Positions 52,626 through 61,869 are shown, numbered from the stretch's first letter. The stretch: 64,000 nt of DNA from Candidatus Poribacteria bacterium (GCA_958295815.1 OY282374.1:1136856-1200855); one strand, 5' to 3'. The notes: generated from the letters alone by a model not told the origin. Numbers and translations are program-made.

Positions 52626-55415
52626 CTACCCAACCGATGCGATTTCCAAATTGTTTTGCCAATGTTTCTGTAACATCCGCTTCAGTAATTGATGCATAGG
52701 CGCGTCCAGCTGTGGGTCTGCTTTGATTAATAGTTCTGCTTCTCTTTTTGCTGCTTCCAAAAGCGTGGCATCATGTATGATATTCGCGATCTTAAAATTT
52801 GGGACGCCAGATTGACGAGTGCCGAAAAATTCACCCGGACCGCGGATGTTCAGGTCTGCCTCTGCAATCTGAAAGCCGTTGTTCGTTCGGATCATTGCCT
52901 GAATCCGTTGATAAGAGTCGTCACCCCTCGGTGAAGCAACAAGATAACATGCCGAGCGATGCTCACCACGCCCAACGCGTCCGCGCAATTGGTGCAATTG
53001 TGATAGCCCAAACCGCTCTGCATTCTCGATCACCATCAACGTCGCGTTCGGGACATCGATACCAACTTCAATCACGGTCGTTGAGACAAGGATATCAGTA
53101 CGTCGATCTTTGAAGTTCGCCATGACTTCCTGTTTTTCGGCAGACTTCATCTGCCCGTGCAGTAATCCGACACGAAGATCTGGAAAAACGTCGTTCTGAA
53201 GATGCGATGCCATTTCTGTGGCGGCTTTGAGTTCCTCCAATTTTTCTGACTCTTCAACAAGCGGATAGACAACATATGCTTGTCGCCCGCGCTGGGTCTC
53301 TTTACGAACGGTAGCATACAGTTTTTCCCGATCGTTTTCCTTTATCCAATAGGTCTTAATCTGCTGCCTACCGGGCGGTAATTCATCAATGACGGATACG
53401 TTTAGATCCCCATAAAGTGTCAAGGCGAGTGTTCTCGGAATTGGTGTTGCTGTCATGACGAGGACATCCGGCGATGGGGCGACTGTATCAGACTGACCCT
53501 GCTCATTGTTTGCAGAATACGCTTTATTACGAAGCGTTGCACGTTGCATCACACCGAATCGGTGTTGTTCGTCGATGATAACGAGGCCGAGTTTCTGGAA
53601 ATCAACGCCTTCCTGTATCAAAGCCTGTGTACCCACGATGAGGTCTGCAGTACCATTGGCAATCGCTTCCAACGCCTCTTCGCGCTCCGCTTTAGGAAGA
53701 TCGCTTTTCAGAAGCACAACGTTTATTTTTTCCTTATCCTGTTGTCCAGTTTCTGTGGACACATCGCGACGCAGATTGTTGAACATCTCTGAGAGATTGT
53801 AATAGTGCTGCTCAGCGAGAATTTCAGTTGGCACCATCAGGGCACCTTGATACCCGTTTTCGATCGCACAGAGTAATGCCATTGCTGCGACGACGGTCTT
53901 CCCAGAACCGACATCCCCTTGAATAAGGCGGTTCATAACACTTTTTTGTTGCATATCCTCTCGAATTTCTCTGAAAACCCGTTTTTGTGCACGGGTCAAT
54001 TCATAAGGCAGTGAAGCCATAAAATCCTTTAGTAAGGACGGAGAAGTTTCTCCTACTTCCGTCCCCATCCGAAACGCGATGCCAGCCTCTGAAGTCTTGT
54101 GCTCTTTTTTCATTTCCATTCCGGTACTGAGGAGGAAAAATTCTTCAAAAGCAAGCCGTTTTTGTGCAGCTTCTTGATGCGCTTCCGATGTCGGAAAATG
54201 GATTTCATTAATGGCGAGCTGTCTGTCTATTAAGCCTTGCCGTTTGCGGAGTTCAGGCGGTAGGATTTCAGGAATCTGTTGCCCATATTCATCAAGTGCT
54301 GTCCGCATCCAAGCGCGAATCATTTTCGCCGTGAGTTTCGCCGTGAGCGGATATTTAGGCACAATCCGCTTTGTGTGGATTAGGTTGTCTTCTTCAAATA
54401 TTTCGAATTCATAATCAGTCGCTTGGATTTCGTTGTAACGGCGTAAGAACTTGCCACTGACAACGACTTCAGTATCGACGGGAAGTAGGGACTTCATAAT
54501 ACCGATGCGCCGCCCGAAATTAACGAGGAGGGCTACCCCGGTTCCATCGTAGATTGAAATTTTACCGATACGTTTACCTTTCGCTGTCGGAGAAGATGTG
54601 TGGTTAACGACCTTACCTTGAATTGTCTCCGGCTCGTCATCTTCAGTTCTGCCCACCCTGTAAATCTCTACCGTCTTGGAACGATCGATATAATCGCGGG
54701 GATAGTATGCCAGTAATTCACCGACTGTTTGGGTATTGAGTTCCGCTAAAAGCATTGCAGCACGACGTGGACCGATGCCTTTGAGATACTGGAGTGGTTC
54801 GGATAAGAAATCAAGCGAGGCGAGATCTGTTGAAACAGGAATATCAGAGATGGGCACAGATGCTACTGGCTTTTCCGCAGAGACATTTTCTGATTGTGAT
54901 GGTGGTGCCTTCGTATCTCCAAACAGTGGTAAAGCCTCTTTAGGCATCCTCTGATTTGTTGGTTCCGTTGATGCTTCCTGCTTTGGCGGTGTGCTTTCCG
55001 AGCGGTTCACTGTCTCCTGAAAGAGAGGCAGCATTTCCATTTGGGCATTCTTTTTCTGATGCGTGCGTGGTAGTGTTGGCTGCTGACGTGTCTGTTGTGT
55101 TTCTACGTTTACAACATCTGTGTTCGTCCGATTTTGCTGATTATGTCCAAGTGCTGCATCAATACGTTTTGTTGCTTCTTCAAGCGTGTGTCGTCGTTCA
55201 GTCGGTGATGCGTTTGCATAGTTTTCAAAAAGATGTGCTAAACCGTTCAGTGCCTCTTTTTCGACTGCCTTTAAAGCGAACGCGTCTCCATTTTTTACCC
55301 ATAACCGAACATAGTTGCCTAACCCGTTGACGACGACATCATCATGGCACCCTTTTCGGAGTTCTTGTTGGAAGGGGCGACGGATGGTGTTAAGAATTTT
55401 TGTGAAATCGTTCAT
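52626..55415 (-). CDS. recG: ATP-dependent DNA helicase RecG with N-terminal extension
   Basis: The helicase reverses stalled replication forks. The wedge/OB domain begins near residue 210 (LQYLKGIGPRRAAMLLAELN), followed by IGKISIYDGTGVALLVNFG. The motor has Walker A GDVGSGKTVVAAMALL, the DEQH box LVIIDEQHRFGVMQ and MTATPIPRTLALTLYGDL. The C-terminal RecG motif GRVGRGEHRSACYL is present. It is 929 residues against about 690 usually. The extra N-terminal about 200 residues include a helical part (1-110) and a low-complexity Gln/Thr/Pro/Glu-rich linker. Extensions are known in some RecG proteins. Confidence 0.93.
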   Translation of the reverse strand: MNDFTKILNTIRRPFQQELRKGCHDDVVVNGLGNYVRLWVKNGDAFALKAVEKEALNGLAHLFENYANASPTERRHTLEEATKRIDAALGHNQQNRTNTDVVNVETQQTRQQPTLPRTHQKKNAQMEMLPLFQETVNRSESTPPKQEASTEPTNQRMPKEALPLFGDTKAPPSQSENVSAEKPVASVPISDIPVSTDLASLDFLSEPLQYLKGIGPRRAAMLLAELNTQTVGELLAYYPRDYIDRSKTVEIYRVGRTEDDEPETIQGKVVNHTSSPTAKGKRIGKISIYDGTGVALLVNFGRRIGIMKSLLPVDTEVVVSGKFLRRYNEIQATDYEFEIFEEDNLIHTKRIVPKYPLTAKLTAKMIRAWMRTALDEYGQQIPEILPPELRKRQGLIDRQLAINEIHFPTSEAHQEAAQKRLAFEEFFLLSTGMEMKKEHKTSEAGIAFRMGTEVGETSPSLLKDFMASLPYELTRAQKRVFREIREDMQQKSVMNRLIQGDVGSGKTVVAAMALLCAIENGYQGALMVPTEILAEQHYYNLSEMFNNLRRDVSTETGQQDKEKINVVLLKSDLPKAEREEALEAIANGTADLIVGTQALIQEGVDFQKLGLVIIDEQHRFGVMQRATLRNKAYSANNEQGQSDTVAPSPDVLVMTATPIPRTLALTLYGDLNVSVIDELPPGRQQIKTYWIKENDREKLYATVRKETQRGRQAYVVYPLVEESEKLEELKAATEMASHLQNDVFPDLRVGLLHGQMKSAEKQEVMANFKDRRTDILVSTTVIEVGIDVPNATLMVIENAERFGLSQLHQLRGRVGRGEHRSACYLVASPRGDDSYQRIQAMIRTNNGFQIAEADLNIRGPGEFFGTRQSGVPNFKIANIIHDATLLEAAKREAELLIKADPQLDAPMHQLLKRMLQKHWQNNLEIASVG

Positions 55416-55550
55416 GTTTTTTGTTTTCTAACAGACACGGGAATCCTGGACTGCAGTGTTCTACAGCGTAGGTCCAAATTGTGTCAAATATATTGTGATA
55501 TATTAGACGCAAATCCAGCAAAAACGTTGAGTTTTCTTAGGAAAATACAG

Positions 55551-55579
55551 TTGACACAAGATCGTAAATCCCCTATAAT
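55551..55579 (+). promoter_or_regulatory. Perfect sigma70 consensus promoter of a PhyH gene
   Basis: TTGACA (55551-55556), 17-bp spacer, TATAAT (55574-55579), with all 12 bases at consensus. The start would be near 55586, about 65 nt before the ATG at 55652. Confidence 0.75.
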
Positions 55580-55651
55580 CTTCTTAATTGATGGACTCGC
55601 AATATTCGGCGCGTAATCCTTCCCCATTTTAATTAATTAAGGAGCAACAAC

Positions 55652-56485
55652 ATGGTATCCCCATACTTGACGGATGTCCAACAAAAAGAGTGGGAAAAAG
55701 AGGGTTTTCTGATCATCAAGAACGTCCTTTCGCCTGCTGAGATTGAGACACTTTTGACAGCTGTAGATTCAGCCATTGAAACGTATGTCCAAGAGACCCC
55801 AAACCTGCAAGGTTCAAGGTTTGGAAAGGGAGCTTATACCATTATCCGTGCTATTGAGCGAACGGATGCGTTAGACCCGCTCACCGACCATCCTCACACC
55901 TTCGGTACGATCCTCGCCCTAATGGGACCCTACCTCCAGATTATGGGAACGCAAATCTACGTCCGACACCCGGACGCCGAGGCTTTGATGGCATTTCACA
56001 CGGATGCTGGTCCTTCGCTTCAGCGCATTCATCCGCATTCTGATAGTTTGCCCTTGCAATTCAAAATCCAATTTTTCCTAACAGATCTGACTGAGCCGGA
56101 CCAAGGGAATTTTATGTGTGTACCCGGTAGCCATAAAGTGCCATTTCCAGAAGACAAATTTAAAAAAGGTAAGTATCCCGACGGTGCGATTCAGGTTCTT
56201 GCGGAAGCAGGGGACGCTGTTATCTTTCCGTGGGCAATGTGGCACGGTGTCGGACCGAATAGGACTGACCGCATCCGCAAAAGCGTTACTTTCCGTTATG
56301 GGCAGATGTGGAGTCGTCCTTACGATTACGACAAGCTCCCTGCGGATGTGCTCGCACGGATGACGCCGCGCCGCCGTCGATTATTCGGCGACATGGGTGA
56401 GGAACATCATCCAACCGATTACTTCAAGCCGCACGATCAACTTGAAATCATTTGCGGCGAAGAATGGAATGTCCCACATCTATAG
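55652..56485 (+). CDS. PhyH family dioxygenase
   Basis: 277 residues. The iron ligands are AFHTDAG (His, Asp) and MWHGVGPNRTDRIRKSV (distal His and Arg). It begins with the PhyH signature WEKEGFLIIKNVLSPAEIET and contains FFLTDLTEPDQGNFMCVPGS, a block also typical for the family. AAGGAG precedes the ATG and a perfect consensus promoter lies upstream, so it should be well expressed. It converges on the nucleoside hydrolase gene. Confidence 0.85.
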   Translation: MVSPYLTDVQQKEWEKEGFLIIKNVLSPAEIETLLTAVDSAIETYVQETPNLQGSRFGKGAYTIIRAIERTDALDPLTDHPHTFGTILALMGPYLQIMGTQIYVRHPDAEALMAFHTDAGPSLQRIHPHSDSLPLQFKIQFFLTDLTEPDQGNFMCVPGSHKVPFPEDKFKKGKYPDGAIQVLAEAGDAVIFPWAMWHGVGPNRTDRIRKSVTFRYGQMWSRPYDYDKLPADVLARMTPRRRRLFGDMGEEHHPTDYFKPHDQLEIICGEEWNVPHL

Positions 56486-56530
56486 GGATACTATTCCAGG
56501 CTTTACATTCCTCGCTCTGTCCTAATCAAT

Positions 56531-57454
56531 TTAGTCGGTGTGTTCCTGCAACTTCTCGAACAGATCCCGGAAAATTGCATCCCGATTCACGCTCGACGCG
56601 ACGCGCATGAGGTGTCTGCTGTTATCGAAACTCCATGTCACTGCTTCCGTCAAAATTGGACTATGGACGATCTCGGTTGGGACCCAGTTGGGATTGATAA
56701 GATATGCCGTCGCAGATATATCCCATATCACTTTTGACCAAGCGAAATGATCGCTTGAATAATCTTTAAAGATCTCCACGAGATAATCTCCGACTTTGCC
56801 TCTACCCTGCACGTAGCGTTCCATCTCAGCGACTGTTGTGTGAAGATGTGAGACGACTCCACGAGCTGGTAGCCAAACGAATGGCACGCCGCAATCCAAA
56901 ACCACTTGCGCGCTGGTGAGGTCTTGCATAAGGTTGAACTCTCGGGTGTGCGGCCAGTACAGCGGATTCCCACCAAGCCAGATGACGACGATTCGATTGA
57001 TAATTTCGGGTTCTATTAAGATTGCGGAGGCGACATTTGTTATCGCACCTACAGCGACGACGTAGAGCGGATCTTCTGTACTACTTGCCATTGCCCGTTC
57101 AATCATATCAGTAGCGGCATCGCTCGGTACAGGTGTCTCTCTGTCCGAGAGAAACGCTCTGGAGCCGCGATGAGCGAGTCCATCAGCAGGAACATTCAGG
57201 AAGTCCAAAAGCCGAAGAATTTCGTCATAACTTTTTTCCATACCATCTTCAGCGTTATCGGAGCGATTATTGTGGAAGGGGACGGCGTAGATTGCCTCAA
57301 CATTGAGGTGTTCAGGTGAGAGCAGCGCGTGAACGACTGCAAACTGGTCGTCAATTTCGTTATAAGTGTCAGTGTCAAGAACCATTCGCACCTGTCCAGT
57401 TGGAGGTTGGAGCATCTCCAGGCGTTTCGACTCTGACAGCTTTGGAAAATTCAT
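56531..57454 (-). CDS. Inosine-uridine type nucleoside hydrolase
   Basis: A 307-residue N-ribohydrolase that cleaves nucleosides to base and ribose. The calcium-binding motif is VLDTDTYNEIDDQFAV (Asp27, 29, 35, 36), close to the DTDxxxDDxxA signature. VAVGAITNVASAILIEPE is the second family block. The substrate may be purine or pyrimidine. It is the only gene on its strand in this stretch. Confidence 0.85.
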   Translation of the reverse strand: MNFPKLSESKRLEMLQPPTGQVRMVLDTDTYNEIDDQFAVVHALLSPEHLNVEAIYAVPFHNNRSDNAEDGMEKSYDEILRLLDFLNVPADGLAHRGSRAFLSDRETPVPSDAATDMIERAMASSTEDPLYVVAVGAITNVASAILIEPEIINRIVVIWLGGNPLYWPHTREFNLMQDLTSAQVVLDCGVPFVWLPARGVVSHLHTTVAEMERYVQGRGKVGDYLVEIFKDYSSDHFAWSKVIWDISATAYLINPNWVPTEIVHSPILTEAVTWSFDNSRHLMRVASSVNRDAIFRDLFEKLQEHTD

Positions 57455-57693
57455 AAGCGGTTATACCTTGTGAATTGAGAATTTTCTTCAGTATATCACA
57501 TCTGGAGAAAAATGGGAATTTATTTCTCTGCATCGCTTCCAACCAAGGTAGGTACGGTTTCCATTAACAAAGAAATTCACGGAGACTTCACGGAAGGATT
57601 TTCGTTATAGGTGTAGCGTGGGTTTTTGTAGAGCAAATGTAGGGTTTTCCGTGAAAACAGGTGGGCAGTTAATATTAAATTAACGATTCATAT

Positions 57694-57965
57694 TTATAAA
57701 ACGAAAGGTTCTGAGGCAACATGTTTATTCGTTATCCTTGCGAAGGCTGCCATAAAAGATTCGGGGAGTTCATCGAAGTCTTTGTATATTTTCACTTTTC
57801 CTTTCCACTGCCCACCGCGGCGTGGTTTCTTGTTTTTTCTTCTAAGACGTCCAATTTGGCAACAGGTTTCCCATTACTATCCAAAATAATTTCTTCTCCT
57901 GCTACAGTCCGCTCGACTAACTGAGGCAAGTGATCTTCTGCTTGTTCATCTATATCAATATGCAT
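57694..57965 (-). pseudogene. Phd/YefM-type antitoxin gene broken by a frameshift
   Basis: The first part (57792-57965, 57 codons) encodes MHIDIDEQAEDHLPQLVERT, EEIILDSNGKPVAKL and then GSGKEK, the N-terminal DNA-binding half of a Phd/YefM antitoxin, with GGAGG before its ATG. It stops at TGA. In the next frame the sequence continues as VKIYKDFDELPESFMAAFA to a TAA at 57694. That matches the usual G-K-G-[KV]-x-I-x-x-DFD-x-PLP-E-x-F tail, which binds the toxin. The break lies in the A-rich GGAAAGGAAAAGTGAAAA. No PIN-domain toxin gene follows, so this seems to be a decayed orphan, though programmed frameshifting cannot be excluded. Confidence 0.7.
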
Positions 57966-58045
57966 TCGCCTTACCTCCAAACCTGATTGATACTTTGGTC
58001 TCTATAGCGGTAACGTCAGTATATGACTTTTCGTATCGTTTGCTC

Positions 58046-58233
58046 TTCAACCCCAGCGGGACGGCATGTCTATAGCCGTATAAATCACAATACATTGACC
58101 CCTATGGTTCCGACACGGGCAACATCTGTATAAAAACGCGTCTGTCGTCCATTTTTCAGTCCCAGCGGGACGGTATGTCTATAGCCGCGTGATACACCCA
58201 CCTCTAAAGCCCCAGCGGGGCGGCATGTGGACA
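58046..58233 (+). repeat. Cluster of three short palindromic repeats
   Basis: The copies read TTCAACCCCAGCGGGACGGC plus ATGTCTATAGCCG (58046-58078), CAGTCCCAGCGGGACGGTAT plus GTCTATAGCC (58157-58186) and AAGCCCCAGCGGGGCGGCAT plus GTGG (58207-58230). A degenerate copy may lie near 58098-58130. The core CCCAGCGGG forms a hairpin. They fill the space before the TPR gene and match the repeats near 20.5 kb in reverse orientation. The spacing is irregular, so it is not a CRISPR. Confidence 0.6.
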
Positions 58234-58272
58234 TTCCTAAATCTCAGATTTACTCAATGTTGGAGAACTTTC

Positions 58273-59208
58273 CTAATTGATAAATTCTTGCAGCCGTTTC
58301 TCAATGTAGGCTTTGAAGTCGACTTGTCCGTGTTGCTTTGCTAATTTGAAAGCAATTTTGAAATCTAATTTCGCTTCGTCAATATTACCCAGACTAATTT
58401 TCGCTTCCGCTCTATTCGCATAGGCTTCAGCATAATCAGGTTTTATTTGAATAGCATCATTGAGATCGGTGAGAGCCTCCGCTTGTTTACCAAGGTGGAA
58501 TTTCGTAGATCCTCGATTGCTATAGACTTCAGCGAAATTTGGATTGAAACAAATTGCATCATCATAATCGTCAAGAGCGTCATCGCTATAGCCTAATCCG
58601 TTTTTGATATTGCCTCGGTTGTTATAAACTTCAGCATAATCTGGTTGCAGCCGAATTGCCGTGTCGTAGGCAGAGAGTGCTTTTTCCGCCTTCCCTCCTT
58701 CCCAGAGAAGGCAACCAATCGAGAAAAAGGCATGCGCAGCAAGTTCGTCATCGCTCAGTTCTGAGGCGTAACGTGGCGGTTTGCTGTTTTTGTTTAGGAC
58801 TTCAACAGATGCTTTCTTTGCTAATTCTGGAAACATTTCCGTCAGTTTTGGGACATATTTATCTTCATAGTTGACAATGAGCCGAATGACGAATTCCATC
58901 AGTGGGTCCAAGGAGTGATTTTTATTATCACTAATTGAACAAATTAACTCTTGTAGGATCGCATCTACCCAATTATAATCATTTTCGGTCAATTCGGAGA
59001 CGCTGCTGTTTTCATCTCGATCCACAAACCCGATTAACTCATCTAGTGCCTTCGCAAGCCAGTGATAAGCACTTTCTAGGTAAGGAGGAGGTACAGTAGG
59101 CTCAGAGATCCGAGTCTGTAGAGGTTTAGTGTTGTTCAATAATTGAGACATCCTTGGTACTATGTCTATGAGAACAAGATGGTTCTCCATCAATTTGGAT
59201 GTCAACAT
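58273..59208 (-). CDS. TPR repeat protein
   Basis: A 311-residue protein without signal peptide. Residues 1-140 are an unassigned helical region. Residues about 165-290 are TPR units such as ALSAYDTAIRLQPDYAEVYN and ALTDLNDAIQIKPDYAEAYA. It ends with NIDEAKLDFKIAFKLAKQHG and a KRLQEF tail. The last 70 residues closely parallel the upstream TPR gene (RLDFKIALELAEQQGLTDFK), so the two arose by duplication. AGGA precedes the ATG. The genes are 22 bp apart and likely co-transcribed. Confidence 0.75.
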   Translation of the reverse strand: MLTSKLMENHLVLIDIVPRMSQLLNNTKPLQTRISEPTVPPPYLESAYHWLAKALDELIGFVDRDENSSVSELTENDYNWVDAILQELICSISDNKNHSLDPLMEFVIRLIVNYEDKYVPKLTEMFPELAKKASVEVLNKNSKPPRYASELSDDELAAHAFFSIGCLLWEGGKAEKALSAYDTAIRLQPDYAEVYNNRGNIKNGLGYSDDALDDYDDAICFNPNFAEVYSNRGSTKFHLGKQAEALTDLNDAIQIKPDYAEAYANRAEAKISLGNIDEAKLDFKIAFKLAKQHGQVDFKAYIEKRLQEFIN

Positions 59209-59230
59209 TGTTTATTCCTATTTCTATTTA

Positions 59231-60919
59231 TCATGTTTCATCAGTTTGGGATGTTGAATTACTGAGTTCTTGAAGCCTTTTCTCAATTTGGACTTTGAAG
59301 TCGGTTAATCCTTGTTGTTCTGCTAGTTCTAAGGCAATTTTGAAATCTAATCTTGATTCATCAATGGTACCCAACCTAGTTTTCGCTTCTGCTCTATTGG
59401 CGTAAGCTTCAGCGTAATTAGGCTTTATACGAATAGCTTCATTAAAGTCAATAAGGGCTTCACCGGGTTGGTTAAGATAGATTTTTGTCCCTCCTCGATT
59501 ATTGTAGGCTTCAGCATCATCAGGTTTTAGTCTAATCACCTCATCAAAGTCGGCAAAAGCTTCATGAGTTCGCTTGAGTTGAATTTTTGCAGCTCCTCTG
59601 TTCTTGTAGGCTTCAACGAAATCCGGTTTTAGTTGAATAGCCTTGTCATAGTCGGCAAGAGCTTCATCGCATTCTCCAAGTCTAAATTTTGCTATTCCCA
59701 GATTGTTATGAATTTCAGCCTCACCGAAATCTGATTTTTTGAGTGTTAGCAAAATAGAATTCTCCTGATTACTGTCAAGTGTGATCTTATCCGATTTTAT
59801 TAGTTGAATTGCTTTCCTATAGTCAATAATTGCCTCTCTATAGTATCCAAGTCTAAAGTATACAGAACCTCGATGAATATATGCATTGGAGTAATCTGGG
59901 TTCAACACAATCACCTGGTCATAGTCCACAAGAGCTTCCTCATACTTTTCAAGGGTTTCGTATGTCTGTCCTCGATGATAATAAGTTTGGACATTATCTG
60001 GTTTTAGTCTAATTGCCTCATTATAATCAGCAATAGCATCCTGACTTCTTCCGAGTAAGTGCTTTGCTGAGCCTCTGCTATCGTGAGCTTCAGCGTAATC
60101 TGATTTTAGTCTAATTGCCTCGTCAAAATCAGCAATAGCATCTTGGTATCTACTAAGGAGGCATTTCACCGTACCTCGATTGTTGTAAGCTTCAACATAG
60201 TCGGATTTTAGCCGGATTGCTGTGTTATAGTCTGCGAGGGCATCCTTGTGTTTTCCAAGTAAGTTTTTCGCCGCTCCCCGATTATTATAAGCTTCAACAT
60301 AATCCGGTTTCAAATAAATTGCCTTGTTTAGAGTTGATAATGCCTGCTTTCCTGTACCTTCTTTTATACAGAGGTAACCAACCGAAACTAAGGCACGGGA
60401 GGCTAGATCGTTATTGTTTCCTTCCGTGATATTAGCAATAGAACTCCACTTTTCAAGTGCATCCTCAATCCTATCACCTCGTTGCAACATATATGCGTCA
60501 GCAATAGCTTTTTCTATGAGAGAAGCCTTCGGATTCTGTTCAACAGTTTGCTGAATTTTATCAAGTTTTTCAGCAAGATCTTGTTTATCAATATCTTCGG
60601 AACTATAGGGTAAATCTACTTTGGATTTGACTTTATAAATAAACTGAGCAAGTTTAAGGAGAATACCCAAGACTGCAGCAATACCAAGCATTAGTGTCCC
60701 AATACCAATGAGATTTTTGCTATTACCGGTAATTGCTTCTCTTTTCGTTGACTCATTTACAGATTGAGTTTTTGGGTCAATTTTTCCACTTGATGTATCA
60801 TTCGACAATTGGTTTTTCTGAGTAGTGGATTCCGATGGCGTTTGCGCTGGCAATACCACCGACTCACCAGCAAGTATTACACCTAACACTAGCACAATTA
60901 CTGTAATCCTAAACTTCAT
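59231..60919 (-). CDS. Exported or membrane-anchored TPR repeat protein
   Basis: About 562 residues. A signal peptide-like start (MKFRITVIVLVLGVILAGES) is followed by a Ser/Thr/Lys-rich stretch. A transmembrane helix (IGIGTLMLGIAAVLGILLKL) lies near residue 75. About nine TPR units follow, with the repeat ALADYNTAIRLKSDYVEAYN and close variants. I chose the ATG at 60919 because the signal peptide starts there; an upstream ATG at 60973 adds 18 residues without a ribosome site. It lies 22 bp before the second TPR gene. Repeat units are nearly identical in places, which suggests recent tandem expansion. Confidence 0.72.
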   Translation of the reverse strand: MKFRITVIVLVLGVILAGESVVLPAQTPSESTTQKNQLSNDTSSGKIDPKTQSVNESTKREAITGNSKNLIGIGTLMLGIAAVLGILLKLAQFIYKVKSKVDLPYSSEDIDKQDLAEKLDKIQQTVEQNPKASLIEKAIADAYMLQRGDRIEDALEKWSSIANITEGNNNDLASRALVSVGYLCIKEGTGKQALSTLNKAIYLKPDYVEAYNNRGAAKNLLGKHKDALADYNTAIRLKSDYVEAYNNRGTVKCLLSRYQDAIADFDEAIRLKSDYAEAHDSRGSAKHLLGRSQDAIADYNEAIRLKPDNVQTYYHRGQTYETLEKYEEALVDYDQVIVLNPDYSNAYIHRGSVYFRLGYYREAIIDYRKAIQLIKSDKITLDSNQENSILLTLKKSDFGEAEIHNNLGIAKFRLGECDEALADYDKAIQLKPDFVEAYKNRGAAKIQLKRTHEAFADFDEVIRLKPDDAEAYNNRGGTKIYLNQPGEALIDFNEAIRIKPNYAEAYANRAEAKTRLGTIDESRLDFKIALELAEQQGLTDFKVQIEKRLQELSNSTSQTDET

Positions 60920-61125
60920 ATGCACTGTAATTTCTCCATACCAATGTCCAACACTAAATGATGTTCCATCCAATGCACAAACACCTTCACAAAAATCCCA
61001 TCCAGCGAACAGAAATCATTATACCGAAATCTATGTGAAGTATTATACCCAAATCCACAGTGAATTACAAGTGAAACCCCAGCATTGTTTCATAATCGCT
61101 CTGGGTCAAATAAAAAAATATGAAT

Positions 61126-61154
61126 TTGACTCTTTACATGAAATATGTTATCAT
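61126..61154 (+). promoter_or_regulatory. Orphan plus-strand promoter with extended -10
   Basis: TTGACT (61126-61131), 17-bp spacer, TATCAT (61149-61154), preceded by TGT. Ten of 12 bases match consensus. It reads into the decamer array, not into an evident gene, so a small RNA or short peptide may start near 61161. Confidence 0.45.
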
Positions 61155-61366
61155 ATATATCGTATTAATCACCTGTTTGAGGAAAACCTAAACCAAACCA
61201 TATCGCGTATAAAAATTAACAAAAAGTTAACAGCGAAAAAAGAAGAAAAATAGCATTTCTTGAACAACTCAAAAACGAGCCAATGTTACCAAGGGCTACC
61301 ATCCCACGTATCTATTAGATTCATAGCACTTCGAGACAAGGCTAGCTCAAAAAAATATTGCCCAAT

Positions 61367-61642
61367 TGTTCATGAAATTTCAAGAAATTCGTAATTTCAG
61401 AATCCTGCAAACCTATGTAATCACTGGCACGAAAGCCTCTTAAATCCGCATAAGAAGATTGTGAACAATTTCATGAACAATCATGAACATTTTTCGGATA
61501 AAGAGTACAATACTAGAGCCAAATTATCGAAATAAACACAGTAATCATCTCGGTTCACGCTACAAATAAAAAAAATGAACTCCTAGCAATTGTTCACGAA
61601 TGTTCATGAAATTTCGTAGGATGTTCATGAAATGTTCATAAA
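61367..61642. repeat. Helically phased TGTTCATGAA decamer array
   Basis: Plus-strand copies: TGTTCATGAA at 61367, TGTTCACGAA at 61591, TGTTCATGAA at 61601 and 61622, TGTTCATAAA at 61633. Minus-strand copies: TTCATGAACA at 61470 and TCATGAACA at 61481, with a GTGAACA just before at 61461. Starts in the right group are 10, 21 and 11 bp apart and in the middle group about 10 bp, so copies lie on the same face of the helix. The core TTCATGAA is itself a palindrome. It looks like a multi-site operator or an iteron. Confidence 0.65.
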
Positions 61643-61840
61643 ATCACTAAATTTTACACCTGAAAGATAAGACTACTCAATGGTCGAGAAAATTTAACAT
61701 TTAGATAATTATTATCTGGGTTATTAAGCATAAATTAACAAAACCTGCCAAACCACCAAATAACGACTTCCCACTGACTGTCCACAACCCATTGCTAACA
61801 ACCCAAAACTTATACTCCCCGAAATTCGACAGATAACTCT

Positions 61841-61869
61841 TTGACAGAAAATTTTTTATGTAGTATAAT
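61841..61869 (+). promoter_or_regulatory. Perfect sigma70 consensus promoter of the DUF368 gene
   Basis: TTGACA (61841-61846), 17-bp spacer, TATAAT (61864-61869). All 12 bases are at consensus. The start would be near 61876, so the leader is about 120 nt and includes leader palindrome copy C. Confidence 0.75.

Noticed and set aside
58046..58233. Possible CRISPR array
   Set aside because: Only three copies with very unequal gaps (about 80 and 20 bp), internal palindrome, no cas genes, and copies elsewhere in reverse orientation.
60825..61253. Plus-strand 142-codon frame overlapping the TPR gene start
   Set aside because: It opposes the signal-peptide region of a convincing gene and has no domain.
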